From NCBI GenBank assembly GCA_003164785.1, contig PLUE01000034.1, positions 1 to 64,000 on the forward strand: a stretch of 64,000 nucleotides of DNA, in the 5' to 3' direction. The notes under the pieces were generated by a model that saw nothing but the letters and a program-made list of their open reading frames with translations, was not told the DNA's origin and did no database searches. Of the stretch, positions 16,905 to 26,950 are shown piece by piece; positions within the stretch are counted from its first letter, which is position 1; each line of letters opens with the position of its first letter. Position numbers and translations under genes: made by a program. This DNA is from Gammaproteobacteria bacterium (GTDB lineage: Bacteria; Pseudomonadota; Gammaproteobacteria; Steroidobacterales; Steroidobacteraceae).

Positions 16905-19595
16905 TTGCTTGGTGTTGTTGACGTGAATCGGTATTTCAACGAACCGTCACGACCGGTCAGTGGCGCCAATCGAGGGCGCCTAAAGATATTTTTCGGTTCT
17001 GCAGCGGGGGTTGGTAAAACCTATAGCATGCTTGAGGCCGCGCGCGAGGCCAGCGCATCTCGGATTGATCTCGTCATTGGGTACGTCGAGTTCCACGGCC
17101 GTCTTGAAACCGAGCGCTTGGTGACCGGGCTTGAGCAGCTGCCTTTGCTCGAGGTGGACTATCGAGGGATCATGCGCGCCGAATTGGACCTCGACGCTGC
17201 GCTCAGGCGCCATCCCGCAATCCTGGTTGTCGACGAACTGGCGCACTCCAATTTGGTGGACGGACGGCCCAAGCAGCGTCATCCGAAGCGTTGGCAAGAC
17301 ATCGAGGAGCTTCTGGCGGCGGGCATCGATGTGTGGACGACGGTCAATGTCCAACATTTGGAGAGTTTAAACGATGTCGTGGCGGGTATTACGGGGGTTC
17401 GGCAACGGGAAACGATACCGGACCGAATATTCGATCGCGCCGATGATGTCCAACTGATCGATCTTCCGCCGAGTGATTTACTTGCGAGGCTGAAGGAGGG
17501 AAAGGTCTATAGCGTCGAACACGCCTCACCCGCGACCAAAAAATATTTCAGAGAGCCGAATCTATTGGCGTTGCGCGAGCTGGCATTGCGGCGAACTGCG
17601 AAACGGGTCAACGCCGAAGCTCTTCCCTACAAGGATCGCGACGGCTTCGCTCAGCCGTGGTTGGCCCGCGATCGATTCCTGGTTGCCGTGGCGCTGGACG
17701 ATCAAGCCGAGCAGATCATCAGAGTGGGAAAACGCTTCGCCGACGCCCTCGATGCAGAATGGTTGGTGGTTTCCGTCGAGACCCCCGCAATGCTCAAGCT
17801 CGGTGAGGCGGCGCGAGATCGTCGCGTCGATATCTTGCGCCTCGCAGAGTCGTTGGGCGCCGAGACGGTTACCCTGGATGGCCCGTCCGCATCCGCCGCG
17901 TTGGTTGAATACGCCCGGCTCCGAAATGTTACCCGCGTCGTAGTCGGAGCGCCCCGGCGACTTGGACCAAGCTCTCTCTTGCGACCCTCCACTGCTACCA
18001 AGCTGGTACGCGCGGGCGGGGCACTCGACGTCTCGGTGATCGCCCGGCGAGGGCCGGCGCCCGCAAAGTCCTTGCCTGCGGAGGCCCCTGCCCCACAACA
18101 GAGGCCGAATTGGGGGGCGTACGGAGCTGCCTTATGCATCTCCTTGGCCTGTACTGCGGTCGCGGCCGTCATGTACCCCTATTTTGCGTTGACCAACCTC
18201 GTGATGGTGTATCTCCTTGGCGCTACAATTGCTGCCCTAAAGCTGGGGCGAGGTTCTGCGAGCGCCGCCGCCGTGGCGAATGTCCTGGCATTCGATTTCT
18301 TCTTTGTCCCCCCACGCTATTCTTTTGCGGTCGCCGATTTCCAATATGTGGTGACATTTGGCGTCATGCTGGCGGTCGCTCTCATCATTGCGACGCTGGT
18401 CGCCAGCGTAAGAGCTCAAACACGTGTCGCCGGCGCGCGGGAACGCCGTACTGCGCTCTTGTATGCCATGAGCCGCGAACTCGTGTCGACGCGAAGTCTT
18501 GAGGACTTGGCGCGCGTCGCCGTGAAGCATGTGGCGGAAACCTTCGCAAGCCACACCGTGTTGCTCGTTCCCGATGCGAATGGCCGGTTGCGACATCCGA
18601 ATAGCTCACCGATAGTCGGTTCCTTGCTGGGCGCGGACTTGGCGGTCGCCCAATGGGTATACGATAACAGTGCGTCGGCGGGCTTGGGAACCGACACGCT
18701 GCCGGCAGCCGTGGCGCAATACCTGCCGCTCAGGGCGGGCCATCATACGTTGGGGGTGTTAGCCGTGGAGCCAATGCAACGGCGACGCCTGCTCCTGCCC
18801 GAGCAATGCCACCTGCTTGAAACATTTGCCGCCCAGATCGCGCTCGCGCTGGAACGCGCCCGCTTGCAGGAGGAGGCAGAGCAATCGCGTGTCACTGCAG
18901 AGACGGAGGGGATCCGCAATACGCTCCTAGCCTCCATCTCGCATGACTTGCGGACACCGCTTGCCGTGATCACCAGCGCGAGCAGCGCGCTCAGTGATCC
19001 CTCCAGTACTTTCGACCCCGAAGCGCGTCGCTCCCTGTCGGCACAAATCGAGGGAAAGTCCAAGGAGATGGCCGAAATCATATCCAATGTGTTGGACCTG
19101 ATGCGGTTGGAGAGCGGACAGGTTTCCTTGCGGTGCGAGAGCGTCATGCTCGAGGATCTCGTAAATTCGGCGTTGCAACGGTTAAGCACGCGCTTGCGAG
19201 ACCATCCGGTCAAGGTGAACATCCCGGCGGATCTGCCGACCGTGAATGTGGACGGCTCATTGGTGCTCCAGGTATTCACCAATCTGCTGGAGAACGTCGT
19301 CAAATATACGCCCGCCGATACCTCCGTAACCATCGCGGCGGTTGTCGAGGAGGCCTTTTTGCGAATCAGCATTGATGACACAGGCCCGGGCCTTCCGGCG
19401 GGAGATCTTAACCGGCTTTTCGCCAAGTTCCATCGCGGGCGCGACGAGAGCAACGCGGGCGGCGCTGGCCTCGGGTTGTCAATCTGCCGCGCCATAATCG
19501 CAGCCCATGGGGGGGAAATCGATGCGAGTCAACGTCCTGGTGGCGGCGCCCGGTTTTCCTTTACTTTACCGCTGTATCAAGACGCACATCTCTAG
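16905..19595 (+). CDS. kdpD: KdpD-like sensor histidine kinase
   Basis: GRLKIFFGSAAGVGKTYSMLEAAREA, VDELAHSN, HPKRWQDIEELLAAGIDVWTTVNVQHLESLNDVV, ISHDLRTPLAVI, HATPase GAGLGLSICRAII. Confidence 0.9.
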   Translation: MLGVVDVNRYFNEPSRPVSGANRGRLKIFFGSAAGVGKTYSMLEAAREASASRIDLVIGYVEFHGRLETERLVTGLEQLPLLEVDYRGIMRAELDLDAALRRHPAILVVDELAHSNLVDGRPKQRHPKRWQDIEELLAAGIDVWTTVNVQHLESLNDVVAGITGVRQRETIPDRIFDRADDVQLIDLPPSDLLARLKEGKVYSVEHASPATKKYFREPNLLALRELALRRTAKRVNAEALPYKDRDGFAQPWLARDRFLVAVALDDQAEQIIRVGKRFADALDAEWLVVSVETPAMLKLGEAARDRRVDILRLAESLGAETVTLDGPSASAALVEYARLRNVTRVVVGAPRRLGPSSLLRPSTATKLVRAGGALDVSVIARRGPAPAKSLPAEAPAPQQRPNWGAYGAALCISLACTAVAAVMYPYFALTNLVMVYLLGATIAALKLGRGSASAAAVANVLAFDFFFVPPRYSFAVADFQYVVTFGVMLAVALIIATLVASVRAQTRVAGARERRTALLYAMSRELVSTRSLEDLARVAVKHVAETFASHTVLLVPDANGRLRHPNSSPIVGSLLGADLAVAQWVYDNSASAGLGTDTLPAAVAQYLPLRAGHHTLGVLAVEPMQRRRLLLPEQCHLLETFAAQIALALERARLQEEAEQSRVTAETEGIRNTLLASISHDLRTPLAVITSASSALSDPSSTFDPEARRSLSAQIEGKSKEMAEIISNVLDLMRLESGQVSLRCESVMLEDLVNSALQRLSTRLRDHPVKVNIPADLPTVNVDGSLVLQVFTNLLENVVKYTPADTSVTIAAVVEEAFLRISIDDTGPGLPAGDLNRLFAKFHRGRDESNAGGAGLGLSICRAIIAAHGGEIDASQRPGGGARFSFTLPLYQDAHL

Positions 19596-19701
19596 TGATG
19601 ACATTTATCGGGACCATGGGCACCAGTAATGCCACAGACGTCATCCGTTGACTTGGACCGTAGATATAGGACGCCGCTCCGAAAGCACGAGAGATCCACG
19701 A

Positions 19702-20349
19702 ATGCCTGATCCACAATCCATCGCATTGCTCATTGAAGACGAAAAGCAGATCCGTCGCTTTGTACGAACGGCGCTTCAGGGACAAAACTGGGTCGTTGTT
19801 GAGGCCGAAACCGTGGCAGCGGGTCTTTCCGAAGCGAGCATTCGCCGCCCGGACGTCATCATTCTGGATCTGGGATTACCAGACGGTGACGGCGTCGATT
19901 TACTGCGCGATCTACGAGGGTGGTCGCAAGTGCCGGTCATTGTTCTCTCAGCGCGTGTGAATGAGCAGACTAAGATCGATGCGCTCGATGCCGGAGCGAA
20001 CGATTACCTGACCAAGCCTTTTGGCATTGGCGAATTGCTTGCTCGAGTGCGGGCTGTGTCCCGTGTTCGTTTGGGCAGCGAGGAGCCGGCGCCATCGGTC
20101 TTTTAGTTTGGCGACATTCGCGTGAACACCGACTTACGCACGGTTGAGAAGGCTGGGGTTGAGATCCGCCTCACGCCTATCGAATACCGGCTGATATGCT
20201 TTCTTGCGAGTAACGAAGGCAAGGTTTTGACCCACAGTAAATTCCTGACCCACGTCTGGGGGCCTAAGCGGTCCGAGGATGGCCTCTATCTGCGTGTATA
20301 TATAAGTCATTGCAGACCGCGGCGCACACGCCCGCAAGGGTTCCATTAA
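19702..20349 (+). pseudogene. Second KdpE-like response regulator interrupted by an in-frame TAG
   Basis: Receiver MPDPQSIALLIEDEKQIRRF...LLARVRAVSRVRLGSEEPAPSVF* (TAG 20104-20106), then same frame FGDIRVNTDLRTVEKAGVEIRLTPIEYRLICFLASNEGKVLTHSKFLTHVWGPKRSEDGLYLRVYI, after which homology is lost. Confidence 0.75.
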
Positions 20350-20697
20350 CATCGACCAGGCCATTACAGCCCTCATCCAGGGACAATGCGCATGAATGGT
20401 CATCGACGGAGCGGCGCCGGCGCACAATCCAGCTTGCGTCGTAGCTCGGCGAGTTCGCGTTCCCGGGGCTCAAGGCCGCTGTGCCCCGTAGTCGGGATCT
20501 CAAAGTCGCCCCGCGCTGTATGCGCGTGCCAGCGACGGCTTGCCGGGTCTTTTATCGGTCGGTAGCCGCGATCTGCCTGAGGTGAATCGCAAGCAGCGCG
20601 AGCGCGTTCGTCGAGCGGCAGCTGTACGGACAGACGCGCTAATTTGGTATCATATTCGAGGTGCGCACGATCTAAGGCTACGGAAGACCCTGCAGAA

Positions 20698-21471
20698 ATG
20701 AAAGGCTCTCTCAGTTCACTTCACCATCTGCAAATGCTTGTGGAGCAAGAAAAAACGGATCTTGCCCGTGCTATCCATGATGATTTGGGAGGGCATCTCA
20801 TCGCTACCGCGATGGATCTGGCGGTGCTCAAGCGACGGTTTGTCACCAGCGATGCAGATACGCTGGAAAAGATCGATCGGGCGATCCTAAGTCTGACCGC
20901 GGCCGTGGACATGATGCGGCGCGTGACCGAAGAGCTACATCCGACGTTATTGGACAATGTCGGACTATTTGCCGCATTGCGCTGGCAGCTAAATCAAATC
21001 TGCCAACGTTCGAATATCGCGTGTCGGGATCATCTTCCCTCGACCGAACCAAAGCTCCGCCCAGCAACAGCCATTTCCCTTTTTAGGGTTGGCCAGGAAG
21101 CCTTGATATTGGCCGAAAACCAAGCCGACACTACCGCCGTGGACTTGTCGATGGACCTTCAGGACGGCATGCTTGTTATGACGGTCCGATCGAACGGCTC
21201 ATCTGAAACTCCCCACTCGGGGAGTCGCGGCTATATCGCCTTGGAATTTCTGCGCCATCGGGTCGACGCAATGGACGGAATTGTTGCTCTAGGTCAGCCT
21301 CCAGAAGGTGGGCTCATCTTAACGGCGAAAATCTCCTTGGACACCATGAGCCTGTCCGAAACACAAGCAGTGCGGACCTTAGAGACGGCTTTCATGCCTT
21401 ACGCGCAAAGCACCAGCAACGACAGTGACCACCATGAGGATGACCGGTCAGGTTCCTCATCCGCTGATTGA
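20698..21471 (+). CDS. NarX/DegS-type (HisKA_3) histidine kinase-like protein lacking a sensor domain
   Basis: EQEKTDLARAIHDDLGGHLIATAMDLAVL and RVTEELHPTLLDNVGLFAALRWQL; ATPase motifs poorly conserved. Confidence 0.7.
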   Translation: MKGSLSSLHHLQMLVEQEKTDLARAIHDDLGGHLIATAMDLAVLKRRFVTSDADTLEKIDRAILSLTAAVDMMRRVTEELHPTLLDNVGLFAALRWQLNQICQRSNIACRDHLPSTEPKLRPATAISLFRVGQEALILAENQADTTAVDLSMDLQDGMLVMTVRSNGSSETPHSGSRGYIALEFLRHRVDAMDGIVALGQPPEGGLILTAKISLDTMSLSETQAVRTLETAFMPYAQSTSNDSDHHEDDRSGSSSAD

Positions 21472-21505
21472 TCTGCGGCTTACCACACCCCGATGTCGCG
21501 TCGGT

Positions 21506-22175
21506 TCGCTAGTCGAGCTTCGCGGTGGCGTGGGCGAGCGCATACTGGGCCTGGGCATAGTGGGTGAGGGCTCGCGTCAAATCGGTCCGGGCCTGGGTGA
21601 GATCCCGCTGCGCTTGAATCACGTCAAGCACGGCGGCGACCCCGAACTCTTTGCGCTGCGCGCCCAATTGCAGGCTCCGGTCGGCCAGGACGGCGTTTTG
21701 ACGGGCCAAGCTAATTTGATCGAAATCGGAGTGCGCCGTCTCGTATGCGGTCGCTACTTCCTGCGCAATTCCGTCGCGCAGTCGGGTGTCCTTCAGTCGC
21801 TGTGTCCGCCACCGCGAGTCAGCCTCTGCTGCGTTTGCACGCGGACGCGCAGCTCGTCACTCTTGTTCGCGATCCCGATTTGCGTTGCGCGGATCAACTG
21901 ACCCTCGTACTCTTCCGAAATGCGCAGCGCCTCTCGCGCGATATCTTGCAACGCGACCGCATTGACCAGATTGAGGTAGGCAATCGCCCCGGCGAGCGCG
22001 GTGTCGTTGCGCTGAGCATCTGCGTCGAATGCCGCCGCGCTTTGCAGCTGTCGCGCGGCAAGCTTGCGAAAGATGGCATCGCCAATGTTGATCTGCGCGT
22101 TGACGGCAAATGAGCGGCCATAGAGATCCTTCTCGACATCAAAGACGGTCCCGTTGGAATCCTGGACGCCGCCCG
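21506..22175 (-). pseudogene. TolC-family outer-membrane efflux protein remnant (frameshifted)
   Basis: LYGRSFAVNAQINIGDAIFRKLAARQLQSAAAFDADAQRNDTALAGAIAYLNLVNAVALQDIAREALRISEEYEGQLIRATQIGIANKSDELRVRVQTQQRL then, in another frame, ARQNAVLADRSLQLGAQRKEFGVAAVLDVIQAQRDLTQARTDLTRALTHYAQAQYALAHATAKLD. Confidence 0.7.
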
Positions 22176-23360
22176 TGTGCTTCGTGTTGGCGCAAACGAT
22201 CAAATAGACGATTATCACGGGAACTCGAAGTCTGAGAGTTCCCCGTAGCACGCGTTCGTAGCGCGACTGGAGACGAGAGAAAAAAAGCGGCTCGCCGGAC
22301 TTCGAGCTGTCTTTCGAATTGCGACCGCGGAACGCCCACACGCACAGCACGGGGACCAGTGTGCTCGCAAGGAAGTAGGAGGCCACCATCGAAAATCCCA
22401 CGGCCACCGCGAGCGGAGCAAACAACGCTTTGGCGGTTCCTTGCATCGTCAGCGATGGCAAGAAGACCGAAAGAACGCAAAGCATCGCAAGAAGCCGGGG
22501 CCCCATGACCTCGCGCCCTGCGTTCAGGACCGCCCGTTCAACCCGGGACTCGCGCACCAGGTGCGTATGGGTGTTCTCGACGACGACGGTCGACTCATCG
22601 ATGAGGATACCGACAGCGAGCGCAAGACCGCCGAGCGTCATGATGTTGATGGTTTGGCCGCTGACCCACAGCGCGAAGGAGGCGTCCAGGAGCGACAGCG
22701 GGATTGTCACGACAACGATCAGGGCGCCGCGCCAATCCCGCAGAAACAACAGCACCATTACACCGGCAAGAACGGCGCCCAATGCGCTCTCGGTGAGGAG
22801 ACTCGAGAGGGCGCGGGTGACGAACGGCGACTGGTCGAAGACATATTGGACCGAAACGTCGTCCGGGAGAGCCGCTTGAAACCTGGCGAGGTTGGCCTTG
22901 ACGAGTCCTACGACCGACAGTGTCGAGGCATCCGCGCGTTTGGTGACCGGAATGTAGACGGTGGGCTTACCATTGACGAGAGCCACACTCGTCGGGACGT
23001 CCGAGGAGTCGGAAACCTTTGCAAGATCGCGGACGAAGACGGTTGGAAACACGCCGGGCTTGATGGCGACGCCGCCCAGGTCCTTGATGTTTTCAACAAT
23101 CGAGTTGACCGGAACGACCGGGTATTTACCGTTGAAATCGATGTTGCCGGACGGGCTGATGGTTTCGGCGTTCGTGATCGCCGTCACCACGTCCTGCCCG
23201 GAAAGTCCGTAGGCCTGTAGTTTCGCGGTATCCACGTCAATCACAATGGTGCGGGGGCTACCGCCAAACGGCGGCGGCGCCGAGACTCCCGCCAAGGTGG
23301 CAAAGAGCGGCCGCACCGTATTGAGCGCAAGGTCTTGGATTTGGGAAACGCTCTTAATCG
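22173..23360 (-). pseudogene. RND (AcrB/HAE-type) efflux permease, truncated at both ends
   Basis: GGSPRTIVIDVDTAKLQAYGLSGQDVVTAI, LFLRDWRGALIVVVTIPLSLL, LGGLALAVGILIDESTVVVENTHTHL; the second half of a permease is missing and the frame continues into the TolC-like fragment. Confidence 0.8.
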
Positions 23361-23401
23361 TACTTGCGAACGTGAGAAGGAGTCTGCGAACGGGCCGAAA
23401 T

Positions 23402-23638
23402 CTAGGCCTCTTCGCGTACTTCCTGCTCTACACCGGCTCTGTTCAGGGGCTTCGCCTCGAGAATCCGTATGAGCACCTGCATTTTCTGGTTGAGGAAGTC
23501 CCGATTGCCCTGTTCAAGGTTCGCCCTGAGACCCCAATAGAGGAATCCTGAAGATGCACTCAAGAGGACGAAAATCGACACGGTGTAATAGGCGGTGAGC
23601 CATGTGCTCATCGCCCAGCGGCTGCGATTACTCGTCAC
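23402..23638 (-). pseudogene. Sensor histidine kinase N-terminal fragment (heavy-metal-type two-component system)
   Basis: MSTWLTAYYTVSIFVLLSASSGFLYWGLRANLEQGNRDFLNQKMQVLIRILEAKPLNRAGVEQEVREEA*; no kinase core follows. Confidence 0.65.
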
Positions 23639-24317
23639 GGGGGCGTCCGCGTGCCTCCATGACGTACCCCATTCCTCGAACGGTGTGAATGAGTTTGACC
23701 GGCGATGGGTCGTCCACCTTGCGTCGCAAACGCCGGATGGCGACATCGACGACATTACTGTCGCTGTCGAAATTCATGTCCCACACCTGCTCCGAGATCA
23801 CCAGCCGCGAAAGCACCTCGCCTTGCCGACGTGCCAACAAGGAAAGCAGCGTAAATTCTTTTGGCGCGAGCTCGAGCCGTGCATCGCCACGAAACGCGCG
23901 GTGACCCAATAGATCGATTGTCAAATCCGCGATCTGTACGACATCGGCGCGTCGCTCATCGCGACGTCGCAACAAGGCGCGTACCCGCGCCAAGAGTTCG
24001 CTAAACTCAAAGGGCTTCACCAAATAGTCGTCCGCGCCCAACTCGAGACCCTTGACCCGGTCCTGTACTGCGCCACGAGCGGTCAGAAAAATAACCCGCG
24101 TTAACCGATGGTGGCGACGCATCTCCTGCAACACGGACCATCCGTCTTTGAAAGGCAACATCGCATCCAAGATCACCAGGTCATAGTCGATATTCAGTGC
24201 CTTGAAGAGGCCGTCCTCGCCGTTGTTGGCGACGTCCACGACAAAACCGGACTCCGTCAGGCCTTTGCTCACGAATGTGGCTGCCTTCGCTTCATCCTCA
24301 ACCACTAGAATCCGCAT
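23628..24317 (-). CDS. OmpR-family response regulator, CusR/CopR-like
   Basis: [37 protein letters not shown]...[13 protein letters not shown]...[25 protein letters not shown]...[10 protein letters not shown]. Confidence 0.88.
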   Translation of the reverse strand: MRILVVEDEAKAATFVSKGLTESGFVVDVANNGEDGLFKALNIDYDLVILDAMLPFKDGWSVLQEMRRHHRLTRVIFLTARGAVQDRVKGLELGADDYLVKPFEFSELLARVRALLRRRDERRADVVQIADLTIDLLGHRAFRGDARLELAPKEFTLLSLLARRQGEVLSRLVISEQVWDMNFDSDSNVVDVAIRRLRRKVDDPSPVKLIHTVRGMGYVMEARGRPRDE

Positions 24318-24430
24318 GGCGATATTATCTGGGAAAACGTCGAAAGCGTATACATGCCCCGAGCGGATTCATGGGCGATGTACGTGAGTGGCGATCGCGA
24401 GCCATCGATCAGTTTCTCGATCCGTTCGAG

Positions 24431-25300
24431 TCAACAGCGTTGCATCACTGCCACGCCGCTCAAGCTCAATATCCTTCGCCGCATTTCCTGCGGCAGCACC
24501 CTCATGAGGAGGCCATACGGGAAATCGACCGGGTAGGGCCTGTTGATTTGGTTCGATTCCTCGAAACTGGTGATTATCTTGGACGATTGCCAACCGTACT
24601 TTTTGAAGAACTCAAACCAGTCCTTTACCTCAAACAGAAACGGGGCTGCCTTGAGGTGTTTTGCCCATCCTCTCGGCAACCGACGCTTTCCGGCATTATC
24701 GAAATCCTGGATCCAACGATGCACCGACGGCTCCGCGTGCAAGTCGGCCGCAAGCGTGGAGGCATCGTAAACCGACAAATAGGAGATGACACCTTCGGTG
24801 ATCACCAAGGTTCTCCGGGAGGCGGCGCCGTAGCGAGCGAATAGTTCCTGGCGGGACCTGCGGTCCAACAGATCCATCCCGATACGTTCGACCCGACAAA
24901 CGGGCTGCTGGCCGAGCAGTTTCGTGTTCTTCAACTCGACGATGTTGGGAAAGTCCACTTCAATCCAGCGCAGGGCTGCCGGCAGCTGCATGCGATACGG
25001 GCGGGCATCCAGGCCTGCTCCCAGATTCAAAACGGTGTCGATCCCATCACTCAGGGCCTCGTGGATCAGTCGGTCAATGGCAGATGTTCGAATAATCATG
25101 CCCCACTCCGCCATGGCGGGGCGTGAAATGGCTCGGGCAATATTGCGTCCGCGTTCGCCGGCCAACAAGGCGGCCAACGGATCGTCGAATACCGCGTCCG
25201 CTCGTTGACCTTCGAGTGCCCTGAACGTCGCCACCCACAGAGCGGTGTCACTCACGTGGGTGATGGAGGAATCCCTGTCACGCCGGATGTCCGTCCTCAT
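24431..25300 (-). CDS. Class I SAM-dependent methyltransferase, leucine carboxyl methyltransferase-like (TIGR00027-type)
   Basis: DPLAALLAGERGRNIA, VLNLGAGLDARPYRMQLPAALRWIEVDFPNIVELK, LVITEGVISYLS. Start overlaps the stop of the cytochrome b561 gene. Confidence 0.8.
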   Translation of the reverse strand: MRTDIRRDRDSSITHVSDTALWVATFRALEGQRADAVFDDPLAALLAGERGRNIARAISRPAMAEWGMIIRTSAIDRLIHEALSDGIDTVLNLGAGLDARPYRMQLPAALRWIEVDFPNIVELKNTKLLGQQPVCRVERIGMDLLDRRSRQELFARYGAASRRTLVITEGVISYLSVYDASTLAADLHAEPSVHRWIQDFDNAGKRRLPRGWAKHLKAAPFLFEVKDWFEFFKKYGWQSSKIITSFEESNQINRPYPVDFPYGLLMRVLPQEMRRRILSLSGVAVMQRC

Positions 25301-25866
25301 TCGCGGGAACGGGGCCACATTCGCATCAGTACGCCATCGTGCAGATAGAATTGGTGCCACAAAGCCGCCAAGGCATGCAGCCCGGCCAAAGCGAACAGCG
25401 CGTACGCCAGATAGCCATGAATGTCTTCCGTCGGATGAAAAATCGCGCGATTCTTCGCAACTCCCGGATTCACCTGGAACAGCCCGAAATCGAATATGCG
25501 GCCGTGATAAATGAACGTCACGAAGCCCAGGATGGGTGTGATGAACAGCAGCGCATACAGCAGCCAATGGACGGGGCTGGAAAACCGGCGCGCAAACGAT
25601 CCGACGTTGCCCGGCAGTACCGGTGGTGCATGACGGAACCGCCACCCGAGCCGGGCGATGAGCACCGCCCACAGCAACAGGCCGAGCAAGGCATGTACGT
25701 CGATCCAGAGCGCTTGCGTCTGTTTCGGCCAGCTATCGTGCAGCAGACCCAGGACACCCACGATCACGACCAAGGCGAACATGGTCCAGTGAAATGCCAT
25801 GGCGCCGCCGCCGTAACATGTGACGGGTGGAAGGGGGCGGCTCGATTCCAACGGGTCGGTGGGCAT
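25297..25866 (-). CDS. Cytochrome b561-family protein
   Basis: Four hydrophobic segments with conserved His: AFHWTMFALVVIVGVLG, DVHALLGLLLWAVLIARL, VHWLLYALLFITPILGFV, HGYLAYALFALAGLHALAALWHQF. Confidence 0.85.
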   Translation of the reverse strand: MPTDPLESSRPLPPVTCYGGGAMAFHWTMFALVVIVGVLGLLHDSWPKQTQALWIDVHALLGLLLWAVLIARLGWRFRHAPPVLPGNVGSFARRFSSPVHWLLYALLFITPILGFVTFIYHGRIFDFGLFQVNPGVAKNRAIFHPTEDIHGYLAYALFALAGLHALAALWHQFYLHDGVLMRMWPRSRE

Positions 25867-25882
25867 CTTAGATTATTCCTGA

Positions 25883-26065
25883 TTACGAGGTTGCGGCGAC
25901 CTCCATGGCAACCACACCGTACTCGAGGCTGGTTTGAAAGCTTCTGGCCCAAATGCCGTTCTGATCGAGCGGCAGTTCGTGATCCAATCCAAGCAGTCCC
26001 CCACCGGCGTTTGCCAGCGGAGCATCCAGAATGCACGTCAATACAATTCCCGCCGCCAATCGCAT
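25883..26065 (-). CDS. Short secreted ORF resembling only the N-terminus of a PAP2-family phosphatase
   Basis: MRLAAGIVLTCILDAPLANAGGGLLGLDHELPLDQNGIWARSFQTSLEYGVVAMEVAATS*; no PAP2 catalytic motifs before the stop. Confidence 0.4.
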   Translation of the reverse strand: MRLAAGIVLTCILDAPLANAGGGLLGLDHELPLDQNGIWARSFQTSLEYGVVAMEVAATS

Positions 26066-26260
26066 CGTTGAGCCCCTCGCTCGCTCCAAAAGCGCTGAAC
26101 CAGCGGGGAGCCTACCTTGCAGTTCACAAACTTTGCAACACAAAGTAAATGTGGGGGACGCCAACCGTCAAGTGCTTTTGGTGCGGTGTGTCGCCGGCGG
26201 CTCGTTTATACCGCTGCTGCCGGACGTTCAATGAAGCAGGAGGCGGAGACTTTGCCGATC

Positions 26261-26950
26261 CTAAATGCCCTCCAAGTAGGTGACGACCGCCTGCATCTGT
26301 TCCCGGTTCAAATCCTTGATGACACCGTGCATCACCGGAGCGGTGCGCAGCACGCTTTGAATCACCAGCAGTTGCTTGAGAAGATACGGTGCATGCTGGC
26401 CCGCGAGGCGTGGAAACGGACCGTTTCCCTCGGCGTGCGCGCCATGGCAATTGACGCATGCGACGATCTGCCGTGCCGGCACGCCTTCCGTAAATATCTG
26501 CTTGCCCTTTGCCATGAGTGCGGCGTTGCCGCTTCGTCCCGGCGTGGCGGATTGCTTGGAGAAGTATTCCGCGAGCCCCTTGATCGACGCATCGTCGAGT
26601 TGAGCCGCCATGCCCCACATGTAGGCTTGCGCGTCGGGATCTGCCCGGCTCTGGTCCTTGAACGCATGCAATTGCAATTCGATGTACGGCGCCGTTTGGG
26701 CCGCGAGAATCGGAAACGTCGGCGAGACGCTGCGGCCGCCTGCGCCGTGACACGCCGTGCACGTCTCGACGGTCTTTTGCAAATTGGTCCCCGGCGGGTC
26801 GCTCGCGGCCCCGTCCGCAAGGCAGACGCGGCTGAAAACGAGAAGTGCCGCCGCGATGATGGTGCCGTAGCGCGACTTCATCGTCGTAAATGCCCGGATT
26901 CCGATGCTCAATGCTTGCGAATGATTTGCGCGATTGTTCATGGTGCGCAC
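26261..26950 (-). CDS. Diheme c-type cytochrome (c4-like)
   Basis: Signal-like N-terminus and two CxxCH motifs: CTACH and CVNCH, with repeated domain pattern. Confidence 0.88.
   Translation of the reverse strand: MRTMNNRANHSQALSIGIRAFTTMKSRYGTIIAAALLVFSRVCLADGAASDPPGTNLQKTVETCTACHGAGGRSVSPTFPILAAQTAPYIELQLHAFKDQSRADPDAQAYMWGMAAQLDDASIKGLAEYFSKQSATPGRSGNAALMAKGKQIFTEGVPARQIVACVNCHGAHAEGNGPFPRLAGQHAPYLLKQLLVIQSVLRTAPVMHGVIKDLNREQMQAVVTYLEGI

Noticed and set aside
20350-20643. Possible transposase OrfA-like coiled-coil piece (minus strand ...LEPRERELAELRRKL...)
   Set aside because: Too short and weak to assign; composition alone is not evidence.
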